Assembly (NCBI RefSeq): GCF_039621805.1
Contig: NZ_CP155073.1
Coordinates: forward strand, 2,356,001 to 2,420,000
DNA length: 64,000 nt
DNA from: Paraburkholderia sp. PREW-6R
GTDB lineage: Bacteria > Pseudomonadota > Gammaproteobacteria > Burkholderiales > Burkholderiaceae
Direction of reading: 5' to 3'
In this document: positions 11,477 through 19,829 of the stretch, piece after piece
How positions within the stretch are numbered: the stretch's first letter is position 1
How the letters are laid out: each line of letters opens with the position of its first letter
Made by a program: the position numbers and the translations under genes
The notes under the pieces: model-generated
Databases searched by the model: none
What the model saw: only the letters and a program-made list of their open reading frames with translations
Told to the model about the DNA's origin: nothing

Positions 11477-12499
11477 ATGACTGACCGAGCGATTATAGAC
11501 TGGCCCGCCTGGACCGACTCGCCACCCGGGCGCTACGTGCTCGACTGGGAGCAGACCCAGCTCGACCGCGTGGTGTCGGACGTGTTCGGCTACCACGCGC
11601 TGCAACTCGGGCTGCCGCAACTCGACGCGCTGCGCGAAAACCGTATGCCTTGCCGCGGCCTCGTGCTCGACGCGGCGAGCGGCGCAAGCGCGCCCTACAC
11701 CTTTCCGCGTGGCAGCGGCCACGGCCGTGGTGCCGGCTTCGCAGCCAATCCGCCTGACAGCGGCTTGCATGCCGGCATGATCGGCGACGTGCCCCGCGGC
11801 ACCCGCAGCGGCGCTCACAACGGTGCGGGCGATGGCACGGCTGGCGGCGCTGGCGCTGGCGTGGATGTCGGCGTCGGAAGCACGGCTGGCGCAGTCAACA
11901 GCGGCGCGGGCAACGGTGCCACCTACGGCTTGCCGCATACGCTATCGGCGCCCTCCGGCCGTAGCGCCGTATGGTGCGACCTGCTCGACCTGCCCTTCGA
12001 AGCGCAGAGCGTGGACCTGATCGTGATGCCGCACACGCTGGAATTTACGAGCGATCCGCACCGTCTGCTGCGTGAAGCGGAGCGCGTGCTGATGCCGGAA
12101 GGTCAGCTGATCATTCTTGGCTTCAATTCGTTATCGCTGTGGGGCGCGCGGCAGTCGGTCGGCAAGATGACCGGCCGGCCTTTCGTGCCGTCCGCAGTCG
12201 ATCTGATCGCTTTCACGCGGTTGAAGGACTGGATCAAGCTGCTCGGCTTCGACCTTGAACGCGGGCGCTTCGGCTGCTATCGTCCGCCGCTTGGCAGCGA
12301 TCAATGGCTGTCGCGCTACGCGTTCATGGAAGCCGCCGGCGATCGCTGGTGGCCCATTTTTGGCGCCACCTACATGATCAAGGCGATCAAGCGCGTGCGC
12401 GGCATGCGCCTCGTTGGGCCGCTGAAAGTGAAAAAACCCGTTCTCGCCGCGGGCCTTGCGGCCGCCGCGACCCCGAATACACGCAACCCCACTCAATGA
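11477..12499 (+). CDS. Class I SAM-dependent methyltransferase with a large Gly/Ala-rich insertion
   Basis: A 340-residue protein. Methyltransferase-type features are [10 protein letters not shown] near residue 63 (motif I position), [20 protein letters not shown] at about 171-190, and [19 protein letters not shown], typical of the Methyltransf_11 fold. It precedes rnhA as the YafS-like methyltransferase does in many proteobacteria; the substrate is unknown. Oddly, residues 72-160 (bases 11690-11956) are a low-complexity Gly/Ala/Ser stretch between motif I and the next strand, where related enzymes are compact. The gene overlaps rnhA by four bases (ATGA), implying coupled translation. Confidence 0.82.
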   Translation: MTDRAIIDWPAWTDSPPGRYVLDWEQTQLDRVVSDVFGYHALQLGLPQLDALRENRMPCRGLVLDAASGASAPYTFPRGSGHGRGAGFAANPPDSGLHAGMIGDVPRGTRSGAHNGAGDGTAGGAGAGVDVGVGSTAGAVNSGAGNGATYGLPHTLSAPSGRSAVWCDLLDLPFEAQSVDLIVMPHTLEFTSDPHRLLREAERVLMPEGQLIILGFNSLSLWGARQSVGKMTGRPFVPSAVDLIAFTRLKDWIKLLGFDLERGRFGCYRPPLGSDQWLSRYAFMEAAGDRWWPIFGATYMIKAIKRVRGMRLVGPLKVKKPVLAAGLAAAATPNTRNPTQ

Positions 12500-12942
12500 C
12501 TGCCAACACGATCGACATTTATACCGACGGCGCCTGCAAGGGCAACCCCGGCCCTGGCGGCTGGGGCGCGCTGCTGCGCTTCGGCGACCAGGAAAAGGAA
12601 TTGTTCGGCGGCGAAGCCAACACCACCAACAATCGGATGGAGCTGATGGGGGTAATCGCCGCGCTCGAAGCATTGAAGCGCCCGTGCAAAGCGGTCGTGC
12701 ACACCGACTCGCAATACGTGCAAAAAGGCATCAGCGAATGGATTCACGGCTGGAAGAAGAAAGGCTGGATCACGGCCGCGAAGCAGCCGGTGAAAAACGC
12801 CGACCTGTGGAAACGGCTCGACGCGCTCGTCGCGCAGCACGAGATCGAGTGGCGCTGGGTGCGCGGCCACAACGGTCATCCGGAAAACGAGCGGGCCGAC
12901 CAGTTGGCCAATCGTGGCGTCGCATCGCTCACGCAGATGTGA
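12496..12942 (+). CDS. rnhA: Ribonuclease HI
   Basis: A 148-residue enzyme of normal length. The DEDD-type active-site residues are visible: Asp11 in [15 protein letters not shown], the Glu in NNRMELMG, the Asp in HTDSQYV, and the last Asp in [10 protein letters not shown]. It degrades the RNA strand of RNA-DNA hybrids. ATG 12496 overlaps the stop of the upstream methyltransferase (ATGA). An in-frame reading that extends upstream to 12304 is antiparallel noise within the methyltransferase. dnaQ follows 107 bp later, the rnhA-dnaQ neighbour pair common in proteobacteria. Confidence 0.98.
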   Translation: MTANTIDIYTDGACKGNPGPGGWGALLRFGDQEKELFGGEANTTNNRMELMGVIAALEALKRPCKAVVHTDSQYVQKGISEWIHGWKKKGWITAAKQPVKNADLWKRLDALVAQHEIEWRWVRGHNGHPENERADQLANRGVASLTQM

Positions 12943-13049
12943 AGCAACGCATCACTGGCGATCGCCCATAACGATCCACATCAACGTGTAAGTGTCAGCG
13001 CCAGCCTCGCGAGGGCGTGGCGCACATTTTTGAAGCAGGCTACTCCGAC

Positions 13050-13784
13050 ATGCGTCAACTCATTCTCGACACCGAAACCACCGGCCTGAACGCGCGCACA
13101 GGCGACCGGATTCTCGAACTCGGCTGCGTGGAACTGGTGAATCGCCGCTTGACCGGCAACAACCTGCACTTCTACATCAACCCGGAGCGCGACAGCGATC
13201 CGGGCGCGCTCGCCGTGCACGGCCTGACCACCGAATTTCTCAGCGACAAGCCGAAGTTCGCCGAGATCGCCGACCAGTTCCGCGACTTCATCCAGGGCGC
13301 GGACCTGATCATTCACAACGCGCCGTTCGACATCGGCTTTCTCGACGCCGAATTCTCGCTGCTTGGCTTGCCGCCGGTGAGCACCTACTGCGGCGAGATC
13401 ATCGACACGCTCGCGCGCGCCAAGCAGATGTTCCCGGGCAAGCGCAATTCGCTCGACGCGCTGTGCGACCGCTTCGGCATCAGCAATGCACACCGCACGC
13501 TGCACGGCGCACTGCTCGACTCGGAACTGCTCGCCGAGGTTTATCTGGCAATGACGCGCGGCCAGGAAAGTCTTGTCATCGACATGCTCGGCGAGTCGCA
13601 TGGCGCGGGTGATGCGAACGCGCCGCGCGTCGCGATTGCGTCGCTCGATCTGATCGTGATTGCCGCCAGCGACGATGAACTCGCCGCCCATCAGGCCGTG
13701 CTCGATGGCCTCGATAAAGCGATCAAGGGTACGAGCGTCTGGCGTGTCGAGCCGACCCTCGCTACGCATGAGCAAACCGCTTAA
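13050..13784 (+). CDS. dnaQ: DNA polymerase III epsilon subunit (3'-5' proofreading exonuclease)
   Basis: A 244-residue DnaQ. Exo I is ILDTETTGL near the N-terminus, Exo II is LIIHNAPFDIGFLDAE, and Exo III-epsilon is HGALLDSELLAEVYL, so all acidic and His catalytic residues are present. It proofreads within the polymerase III core. The start is ATG 13050 (MRQLILDTE); earlier in-frame codons lack family similarity. The C-terminal part after about 185 is the flexible linker and alpha-binding segment. tRNA-Val follows after 48 bp. Confidence 0.97.
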   Translation: MRQLILDTETTGLNARTGDRILELGCVELVNRRLTGNNLHFYINPERDSDPGALAVHGLTTEFLSDKPKFAEIADQFRDFIQGADLIIHNAPFDIGFLDAEFSLLGLPPVSTYCGEIIDTLARAKQMFPGKRNSLDALCDRFGISNAHRTLHGALLDSELLAEVYLAMTRGQESLVIDMLGESHGAGDANAPRVAIASLDLIVIAASDDELAAHQAVLDGLDKAIKGTSVWRVEPTLATHEQTA

Positions 13785-13832
13785 AAAGTGCTGGACGAGC
13801 CTGAGAATCCCTGACATAATTCGGCTCTCTTC

Positions 13833-13907
13833 GGGTGGTTAGCTCAGCGGTAGAGCACTGCCTTCACACGGCAGGGGTCACTGGTTCGATCCCAGTACTA
13901 CCCACCA
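13833..13907 (+). tRNA. tRNA-Val (anticodon CAC)
   Basis: The 75-nt sequence folds as a cloverleaf: the GGGTGGT acceptor pairs with ACTACCC followed by an encoded ACCA end. The D arm is around AGCTCAGCGGTAGAGC, the anticodon stem is CTGCC/GGCAG with loop TTCACAC (anticodon at 13865-13867), and the T arm contains GGTTCGATCC. CAC reads the valine codon GUG. Confidence 0.95.
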
Positions 13908-13935
13908 GAATTTTGGTGTGTCGATCACCGAAGAA

Positions 13936-13969
13936 AAAAGGGCTTACTCAGGAATGCGTAAGCCCTTTT
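13936..13969 (+). terminator. Rho-independent terminator after tRNA-Val
   Basis: AAAAGGGCTTAC (13936-13947) pairs with GTAAGCCCTTTT (13958-13969) around a 10-nt loop. The stem has A- and U-rich flanks, so it could work in both directions. Confidence 0.88.
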
Positions 13970-14427
13970 CCGTTTTGGGTTTCCAGTTTCGTTTGCTGTG
14001 CGAAGAATCCCTTTCTGATGGTTGAGTGCCCAAGCTGCGCATAGTGGGCAATCAACAACGAAACTTCGTACGATTGCGACGTCTCAATGCCGCTGATATA
14101 GTTGGCGTTCGGGCCTTCGCCCCGTCCACTTTCCAACCTTTCCGGCTATAGGGAGGCGTCACATGATCACCGTGTTCTTCGCTTACCCTGACATGGTCGC
14201 GCGATCGTGCTCACTGCATTGACGTTGCAACACTCACGTTAATCGCTGCCGCCGCGAATTCGGCGTGCGGTCGAGTCATCGCTCAAGCGGTTTCGCCCAT
14301 TAGCGTTCCGCACATACTCTCAGACAGTCTCCCGTCTTACTGCTGGCGCGTCCATTGCGCCGACTGTCTGCTCCTTTCGCTTCTGACTGGAAACTCGGCG
14401 CGCTCACGCGTCGCCGGGTCGCGGCAT
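13970..14427. other. Intergenic region between the tRNA-Val terminator and an ABC exporter gene
   Basis: No intact gene is supported in these about 460 bases. The only protein-like signal is on the minus strand at 14029-14136, a short helix-turn-helix-like fragment listed separately. The remainder is the upstream region of the ABC exporter at 14428; I see no clear promoter in it. Confidence 0.5.
14029..14136 (-). pseudogene. Possible decayed XRE-type helix-turn-helix fragment
   Basis: The minus-strand reading contains ANYISGIETSQSYEVSLL followed by IAHYAQLG. This resembles the recognition-helix part of XRE (Cro/C1) regulators, which typically read NYISGIE-x6-SL-x2-IA-x2-A-x2-LG. Spacing is off by one residue, the frame is closed a few codons upstream, and no start or full domain is present. 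It lies just beyond a tRNA gene, a common integration site. The resemblance may be chance. Confidence 0.25.
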
Positions 14428-16308
14428 ATGACCAGAAAAAAACTCGACTTTCGCGGGCAAGCCTTCAAGGACGTCCTTGGCTTTACCTTCCTGCACTGGG
14501 GGCGGCAACCCTGGCGCGTCGTCGTCATTGCCATGCTGGCGCTGCTCTCGGCGCTCGCGGACGTACTCACGCCGCTGTTCGCCGGCCGCCTCGTCGACGC
14601 CATTGCATCCGGTTCGGCGAGCAATGCGCTCGCATGGCGCGCGGCGCTCACCGCCTTCGCCGCGCTCGCCGCGCTTGGCATCGGTGCAACGCTGCTGCGG
14701 CAAGGCGTGTACTTCAACATCATCCGGCTCACGCTGAAGATGATGAGCGAGATCGCGGCCAACGCATTCCATCGCGTGCAGCGTTTTTCGACCGACTGGC
14801 ACGCCAACAGCTTCGCCGGATCGACGGTGCGCAAAATCACGCGCGGCATGTGGGCGCTCGACCTGCTCAACGACACGCTGCTGATCGCGCTGCTGCCGTC
14901 ACTGGTCATGCTGATCGGTTCCGCGGGCCTGCTCGGCTGGCGCTGGCCGTTGATGGGCGTGGTGGTCGGAATCGGCTCGATCGTGTATATCGTCGCGACG
15001 GTCGCGCTGTCGCTCGGCTTCGTCGCGCCCGCCGCACGTCTTGCAAATGCGTGGGACACGCGCATGGGCGGCGCACTCGCCGACGCGGTCAGTTGCAACG
15101 GCGTGGTCAAGGCGTTCGGCGCGGAGGAGCGCGAAGAACGGCTGCTTGCGCGCGTGATCGACAAGTGGCGCCACCGCACGCGCCGCACCTGGGTACGCGG
15201 CACGATCAACGGCGGCGTTCAGGGCGGCATGCTGGTCGCGATCCAGGCGGCGATTCTCGGCGTCGCGCTGCTCATGTGGGCGCACGGCAAAGCGGGCGTC
15301 GGCGACATCACGTTCGCGCTCACCACGTTTTTCATGCTGCAAGGCTATCTGCGCGACGTGGGCATGCACATCCGCAATCTGCAACGCTCGGTCAATGACA
15401 TGGAAGAACTGGTGTCGCTGGAAAGCCAGCCTTCCGGCATCGAGGATCGTCCGGGCGCGCGGCCGATCGTCATCAGCAAAGGTGAAATCCGCTTCGAGCA
15501 GGTGACTTTTCACTACGGCGCGAACGCCACGCCGCTGTACGACGACTTCTCGGTGCACATCGCGCCGGGTGAACGTATCGGCCTGGTCGGGCATTCCGGC
15601 TCCGGCAAAACGACCTTCATCAAGCTGATCCAGCGGCTATATGACGTGACCGGCGGTCGCATCACGATCGACGGTCAGGATATCGCTCAGGTGCGGCAAG
15701 CGTCGTTGCGCAGCCAGATTGCGATCGTGCAGCAGGAGCCGGTGCTATTTCACCGCTCGCTCGCCGAAAACATCGCGTATGCACGTCCCGACGCAAGCCG
15801 CGCCGACATCGAGCGGGCCGCGAAGCTGGCAAGCGCGCACGACTTCATCACCGCACTGCCAAACGGCTACGACACACTGGTCGGAGAACGCGGCGTGAAG
15901 TTGTCGGGCGGCGAGCGTCAACGCGTGGCGATCGCGCGCGCATTTCTCGCCGATGCCCCCATCCTGATTCTCGACGAAGCAACGTCGAGTCTCGACAGCG
16001 AGAGCGAAGTGCTGATCCAGCAGGCGATGGAGCGGCTGATGACGGGCCGCACGACGCTGGTGGTCGCGCATCGTCTGTCGACGGTGCGTGCGCTGGACCG
16101 GTTGCTGGTGCTGGACAAAGGCAGCGTGATTGAAGAAGGCAGTCACGAAGCGCTGATCAGGCGCGAAAACGGTCTGTACCGGCGGCTCTTCGAGCGCCAG
16201 GCATTGGAGTTGATCAAAGGTCTGGGAGAGCCGGAAGTGCTCGACGCTAAAGCCAGCGCTGCACGCACGAGCCGCAACGACGACGCGAGTCTGCTGGTCA
16301 GCAAGTAG
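14428..16308 (+). CDS. ABC exporter, fused permease and ATPase (MsbA/multidrug type)
   Basis: A 626-residue half-transporter. The N-terminal about 340 residues hold six membrane segments (type I exporter fold). The nucleotide-binding domain follows with Walker A GHSGSGKTT, Q-loop region IAIVQQEPVLFH, signature LSGGERQR, Walker B ILILDEATSSLD and H-loop VVAHRLST, so all ATPase motifs are intact. It should act as a homodimer exporting a lipid or drug-like substrate that cannot be named from sequence. It stands alone between tRNA-Val and a convergent DUF2214 gene, closed by a strong terminator. Confidence 0.93.
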   Translation: MTRKKLDFRGQAFKDVLGFTFLHWGRQPWRVVVIAMLALLSALADVLTPLFAGRLVDAIASGSASNALAWRAALTAFAALAALGIGATLLRQGVYFNIIRLTLKMMSEIAANAFHRVQRFSTDWHANSFAGSTVRKITRGMWALDLLNDTLLIALLPSLVMLIGSAGLLGWRWPLMGVVVGIGSIVYIVATVALSLGFVAPAARLANAWDTRMGGALADAVSCNGVVKAFGAEEREERLLARVIDKWRHRTRRTWVRGTINGGVQGGMLVAIQAAILGVALLMWAHGKAGVGDITFALTTFFMLQGYLRDVGMHIRNLQRSVNDMEELVSLESQPSGIEDRPGARPIVISKGEIRFEQVTFHYGANATPLYDDFSVHIAPGERIGLVGHSGSGKTTFIKLIQRLYDVTGGRITIDGQDIAQVRQASLRSQIAIVQQEPVLFHRSLAENIAYARPDASRADIERAAKLASAHDFITALPNGYDTLVGERGVKLSGGERQRVAIARAFLADAPILILDEATSSLDSESEVLIQQAMERLMTGRTTLVVAHRLSTVRALDRLLVLDKGSVIEEGSHEALIRRENGLYRRLFERQALELIKGLGEPEVLDAKASAARTSRNDDASLLVSK

Positions 16309-16324
16309 ATCGAAGCATCAAATG

Positions 16325-16363
16325 AAACGGAGCCGCACGCTCGCACGTGCGGCTCCGTTTTTC
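16325..16363. terminator. Strong bidirectional terminator between convergent genes
   Basis: AAACGGAGCCGCACG (16325-16339) pairs perfectly with CGTGCGGCTCCGTTT (16346-16360) around a 6-nt loop. A U-tract follows on the plus strand and an A/U-rich edge lies on the other side. It serves the ABC exporter and probably the convergent DUF2214 gene. Confidence 0.92.
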
Positions 16364-16382
16364 TATGGACGCAATCCGACGC

Positions 16383-16847
16383 CTACGCCGCGCCGGCTGA
16401 CAGTCCGACACCGAGGGCCATGCCTGTTGCGGCGAACACCATCAGCACGAGCAGCACTGTCTGAATGACACTGAGACGCGCGTATGAACGCGCCTTGCGC
16501 AAGTCCGGCGCGGTGCGCGCGCTCAACGACGCGCGCCAGCGCATCAACGCAAGCATGGAAGGCACTTCCAGCACGATGATGGCCACGAGCAGGGCCATCT
16601 TCACGTGAAAAAGCGGTTCATGCAGGTAGTAATCGGCGCCCTTTTCATAACTGCCGAAAGCCCGTATCAAACCCGTGACGATCAGCACCAGCGCAGACAC
16701 ACCCCAGCCGGTGTCGGCCCGAAACACCGAGCGCAAGGCGGCCGGCACTGTCGCGCGGCGCAACGCCCAGGTGCGTCGCAGGATCGACGCAAGCGCAAAA
16801 CCATACGCAAGCAGATGAAGAGCGGCAAGTAACCAGCGAACCAGCAT
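16383..16847 (-). CDS. DUF2214 family membrane protein
   Basis: A 154-residue protein starting MLVRWLLAALHLLAYGFALA at ATG 16847, preceded by AGGAG at suitable spacing. Four hydrophobic segments are visible (about 1-20, 48-66, 80-102, 128-150). The loop GSYEKGADYYLHEPLFHVKM between helices 2 and 3, with conserved Tyr and His, matches DUF2214. Function is unknown. The upstream in-frame extension to 16940 is not hydrophobic and has no ribosome site. Confidence 0.82.
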   Translation of the reverse strand: MLVRWLLAALHLLAYGFALASILRRTWALRRATVPAALRSVFRADTGWGVSALVLIVTGLIRAFGSYEKGADYYLHEPLFHVKMALLVAIIVLEVPSMLALMRWRASLSARTAPDLRKARSYARLSVIQTVLLVLMVFAATGMALGVGLSAGAA

Positions 16848-16995
16848 GGCGACTCCTGCAAACGACCCGATAAAACGCGTACCCGGCACGCCGGCCTCGA
16901 AACGAAGCACGGCACGACTTGACTTTGTGCGACCGCTCATTCAACCACGAGCGCGTGCACCACTATATCTGGTTGACCCTCATCAAGCTTTCGTG

Positions 16996-17850
16996 TCAGA
17001 CCTGCTGCAAGGACGTGTCGAGCGCACGCGCGGCGACGCGGTCATTCTCAGTGGTGAGCGCGGCGCGAAACACCGTTTGCCGATTGTGACCTGCCGCAGC
17101 CGGCGAGTCCCACAACAATTCAATTTTCGGACGACGCCCGAATGCGCCGCGCGCGAGCGTGGGCGCACCTGCGGTGGCGGGCCGCGAAGCCAGCGTTCCG
17201 GATTCGCCGCCTGCCGCGCTGAACGCAACGGCGGCAGGCGCAGGCGTCGCGGGCGCGCCCTGCCCTGACGGCCAGCGCACGGACAATTCGCGCGCGTCGT
17301 ATTGGCCAACCTTGCGACGCTCCGCCCACACGATCACGGTGCGCGTGGCGGGATCCAGTGCAATCGCGTAACGGCCAATCGCAAACCGGCGCGCCGCGAT
17401 ATTGGTCCGCCACAACGCGCGCGGCCGGCAGATCCACATGACGGCCGCGTACAGCGCGGGCGCGGCGAGCAGCCAGCCGTTGGTGGCCGCCACCGCTTGC
17501 GCCGCGCGCCGCCAGCCGGCGCTTGCCACAAACGCGCCGACGGACCAGACCGCGAACAGAAAACCGAGGAAAGCAAACAGACGCACCGCCTGCCGCAGCC
17601 ATTGCGGCAGCGGATGAAACGGACGCTCCGCGACAGCGCGCGCGCCCGGCAGAAAAATCAGCAGGAACAGGAAGACGAGGTTGATGCACGCCCACGGCGA
17701 CGACGCCATCGCCGACAACGACGCGCCCAGATCCATCTGCGCCATGGAAAAGAGCCAGCGGGCCAGCAGTACGAGACCGATGGCGCGCAGCGCGAAAATC
17801 ATTCCGGCGCCGGGCGCCGCGTTCGCACGCGTCTCTTTCGTTCTCGCCAA
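16996..17850 (-). CDS. Uncharacterised integral membrane protein
   Basis: I do not recognise this family. From a TTG at 17850, preceded at five bases by a perfect AGGAGG, the protein has 284 residues: a basic N-terminus, four hydrophobic segments (about 18-36, 48-68, 87-108, 121-142), then a soluble C-terminal half. The latter starts FAIGRYAIALDPATRTVIVWAERR and includes an Ala/Gly-rich linker before RPKIELLWDSP. It resembles membrane-anchored proteins with a small beta-rich domain. In-frame codons upstream to 17901 lack a ribosome site. It is unlinked by operon to DUF2214 (148-bp gap). Confidence 0.65.
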   Translation of the reverse strand: MARTKETRANAAPGAGMIFALRAIGLVLLARWLFSMAQMDLGASLSAMASSPWACINLVFLFLLIFLPGARAVAERPFHPLPQWLRQAVRLFAFLGFLFAVWSVGAFVASAGWRRAAQAVAATNGWLLAAPALYAAVMWICRPRALWRTNIAARRFAIGRYAIALDPATRTVIVWAERRKVGQYDARELSVRWPSGQGAPATPAPAAVAFSAAGGESGTLASRPATAGAPTLARGAFGRRPKIELLWDSPAAAGHNRQTVFRAALTTENDRVAARALDTSLQQV

Positions 17851-17992
17851 AGCATCCTCCTGTCGTCGGCGGCACCGCATTGGGATTCGCGGCAGGGCCA
17901 TTATAGGGATATTACGAAAGGCGTCCTGTTATCCGCGCCATGAAAGCGCCGTTTTCAGACGTCGACAGAAAAAAACGCGGCGCGCATGCAAC

Positions 17993-18025
17993 AACGCCCC
18001 GCAGGCCGGTGGCATGCGGGGCGTT
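17993..18025 (-). terminator. GC-rich hairpin after the GT4 glycosyltransferase gene
   Basis: AACGCCCCGCA (17993-18003) pairs with TGCGGGGCGTT (18015-18025) around an 11-nt loop. It lies 40 bp downstream of the glycosyltransferase stop, but no long U-tract follows, so termination efficiency is uncertain. Confidence 0.5.
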
Positions 18026-18064
18026 GCAAGAAGCGGCGGAGCGCACGAGCGCCCGATGCGAACC

Positions 18065-19129
18065 TTAGCTGGCGTTGACTTCGCGCAGCACCGTGCGGTG
18101 CTTTTGGCGCAGCAGTTCTTCGTAAGTGGCGACATAGTTCTGCGCCATCACCTTGGACGAGAAGCGTGCCTCGAAAGCCTCGCGCACCTTCGCGCGCGGC
18201 AGCGTGCTCAGGCGATTCACTGCGGCAACTGCGCTGATTTCGTCTTCGACGACAAAACCCGACACGCCGTTCTCGATCACTTCCGGCACCGAACCACGGT
18301 TGAACGCGATCACCGGCGTACCGCACGCCATGGCCTCGATCATCACGAGGCCGAAGGGCTCCGGCCAGTCGATCGGGAACAGCAGCGCATGAGCGTTACC
18401 GAGAAACTCGGTCTTTTCCGATTCGCTGATTTCGCCGATGTACTCGACGTGCGGCAGCGCCATCAGCGGCTTGATGACTTCTTCGTAGTATGCGCGGTCA
18501 GCCTTGTCCAGCTTGGCGGCGACCTTGATCTTCATGCCGACCTGTTCGGCGATGCGGATCGCGCGGTCCAGACGCTTTTCCGGCGAAATGCGGCCGAGGA
18601 ACGCCAGATAGTCCGGTTGCACGTCCTTGATCGGCGTGAGCAGGTTTTCCGGCAGGCCGTGATACACCGTTTGCAGCCAGTTTGCCTGTTGCAGCGGCAG
18701 ACGCTGGTTGTCCGAGATCGACACCACCGGCACGTCCTTGAACGTGTTGAAAATCGGCTGCAGTTCCGGCAGATCCAGACGACCGTGCAGCGTGGTCAGG
18801 AACGGCACCGGCTGACGCTCGAAGAGGGAGAACGGGTAGTAGTCGATGTGGAAATGCAGCACGTCGAATTCGTCCGCGCGGCGGCGCACTTCTTCGAGCA
18901 ACAGCATGTGCGGCGCCATCACGTCGCGGATCGTCGGGTCGAGGCGCAGCGCCTGCGGCCAGAAAGCCTCGAGTTTCGCCGAGGTCTGCGAATCGCCGCT
19001 CGCAAAGAGCGTGACGTCGTGGCCCTGCTCGACCAGCGCTTCGGTCAGATAGGACACCACGCGTTCCGTACCACCGTACAGCTTGGGGGGAACCGCCTCG
19101 TGCAGCGGAGCGATTTGAGCGATTCGCAT
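18065..19129 (-). CDS. GT4-family glycosyltransferase (GT-B fold)
   Basis: A 354-residue protein. The N-terminal Rossmann half begins MRIAQIAPLHEAVPPKLYGG and continues to GHDVTLFASGDS. The C-terminal half has LAFLGRISPEKRLDRAI and the nucleotide-sugar E-x7-E motif in EPFGLVMIEAMACGTPVIAF. This is the GT4 retaining glycosyltransferase pattern; donor and acceptor are unknown. AGGAG lies upstream of the ATG at 19129. It faces away from a second ABC exporter and is near otsBA, hinting at envelope glycan or stress-sugar metabolism, but that is inference. Confidence 0.88.
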   Translation of the reverse strand: MRIAQIAPLHEAVPPKLYGGTERVVSYLTEALVEQGHDVTLFASGDSQTSAKLEAFWPQALRLDPTIRDVMAPHMLLLEEVRRRADEFDVLHFHIDYYPFSLFERQPVPFLTTLHGRLDLPELQPIFNTFKDVPVVSISDNQRLPLQQANWLQTVYHGLPENLLTPIKDVQPDYLAFLGRISPEKRLDRAIRIAEQVGMKIKVAAKLDKADRAYYEEVIKPLMALPHVEYIGEISESEKTEFLGNAHALLFPIDWPEPFGLVMIEAMACGTPVIAFNRGSVPEVIENGVSGFVVEDEISAVAAVNRLSTLPRAKVREAFEARFSSKVMAQNYVATYEELLRQKHRTVLREVNAS

Positions 19130-19829
19130 AATGGAAAACTCCTCGTAAAAAATCAGGCAAAAATACTGCGTTTGTTAAAAGCGACTCGCTTGCTCGCCAG
19201 GGTGGTCTGCCCGGCAACACCGGCGCGGGCCTGATTCTTTCGAGAAATCCTGCAATGAATCGCTTGAGTTGAAGCCCGGACTGGTTGGTCCGCGCCGGGC
19301 ATGTGCAATTAAACGCGCACATCACACCTGCGTTGACAAACTGTCAGAAATTTCGATGGGCTCGCAGACGATGCATTATCGATGCCGAGCTTCACGCTGC
19401 ACCACAACATTTCAAAGACTTTACGTTGTTACAAGCGCGAAACACATTGCAAACCCTTGTTTTATAAGCCAGTTCTACAGTAACAACTGGCGTGCGGCGA
19501 GCTTCGCAAAACGGCAACGAGCGGCGCTAGCGCCAACTTTGCCGGTATGCGTTGAAAAAATGCCGCACCGCAATTGAATGCAATTTGTAATTGTATCCCA
19601 ATTTTTCTTGCCTTCTGGATGGGTCGTCGCCCCAACCTGCCGGTGCTTATGTGACCTGCACAGGCTCGTCGCAAAATCAGTCGCGTCAGGCCCGGATACA
19701 GAGGGCGCAAACGCTTTTGCATGTTTACAATGCGAGCGTCGGCTTCGCGGTGAATCCTCCCGGAGAATCCTTTTTCTTGTGGCCCACACTTTGCATGCAC
19801 AGCCCGAAACCCATCGAACCCACGATCAA
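19130..19829. other. 700-bp intergenic region between divergent glycosyltransferase and ABC exporter genes
   Basis: No gene is supported here. The middle (about 19370-19620) is more AT-rich than its surroundings and probably holds the divergent promoters. A small inverted repeat, GCCAGTT (19468-19474) with AACTGGC (19485-19491), is a possible operator. No terminator or RNA gene is recognised. Confidence 0.45.

Noticed and set aside
17681..19234. 517-codon open frame on the plus strand
   Set aside because: It is antisense to the GT4 glycosyltransferase and a membrane-protein gene, with no recognisable domain.
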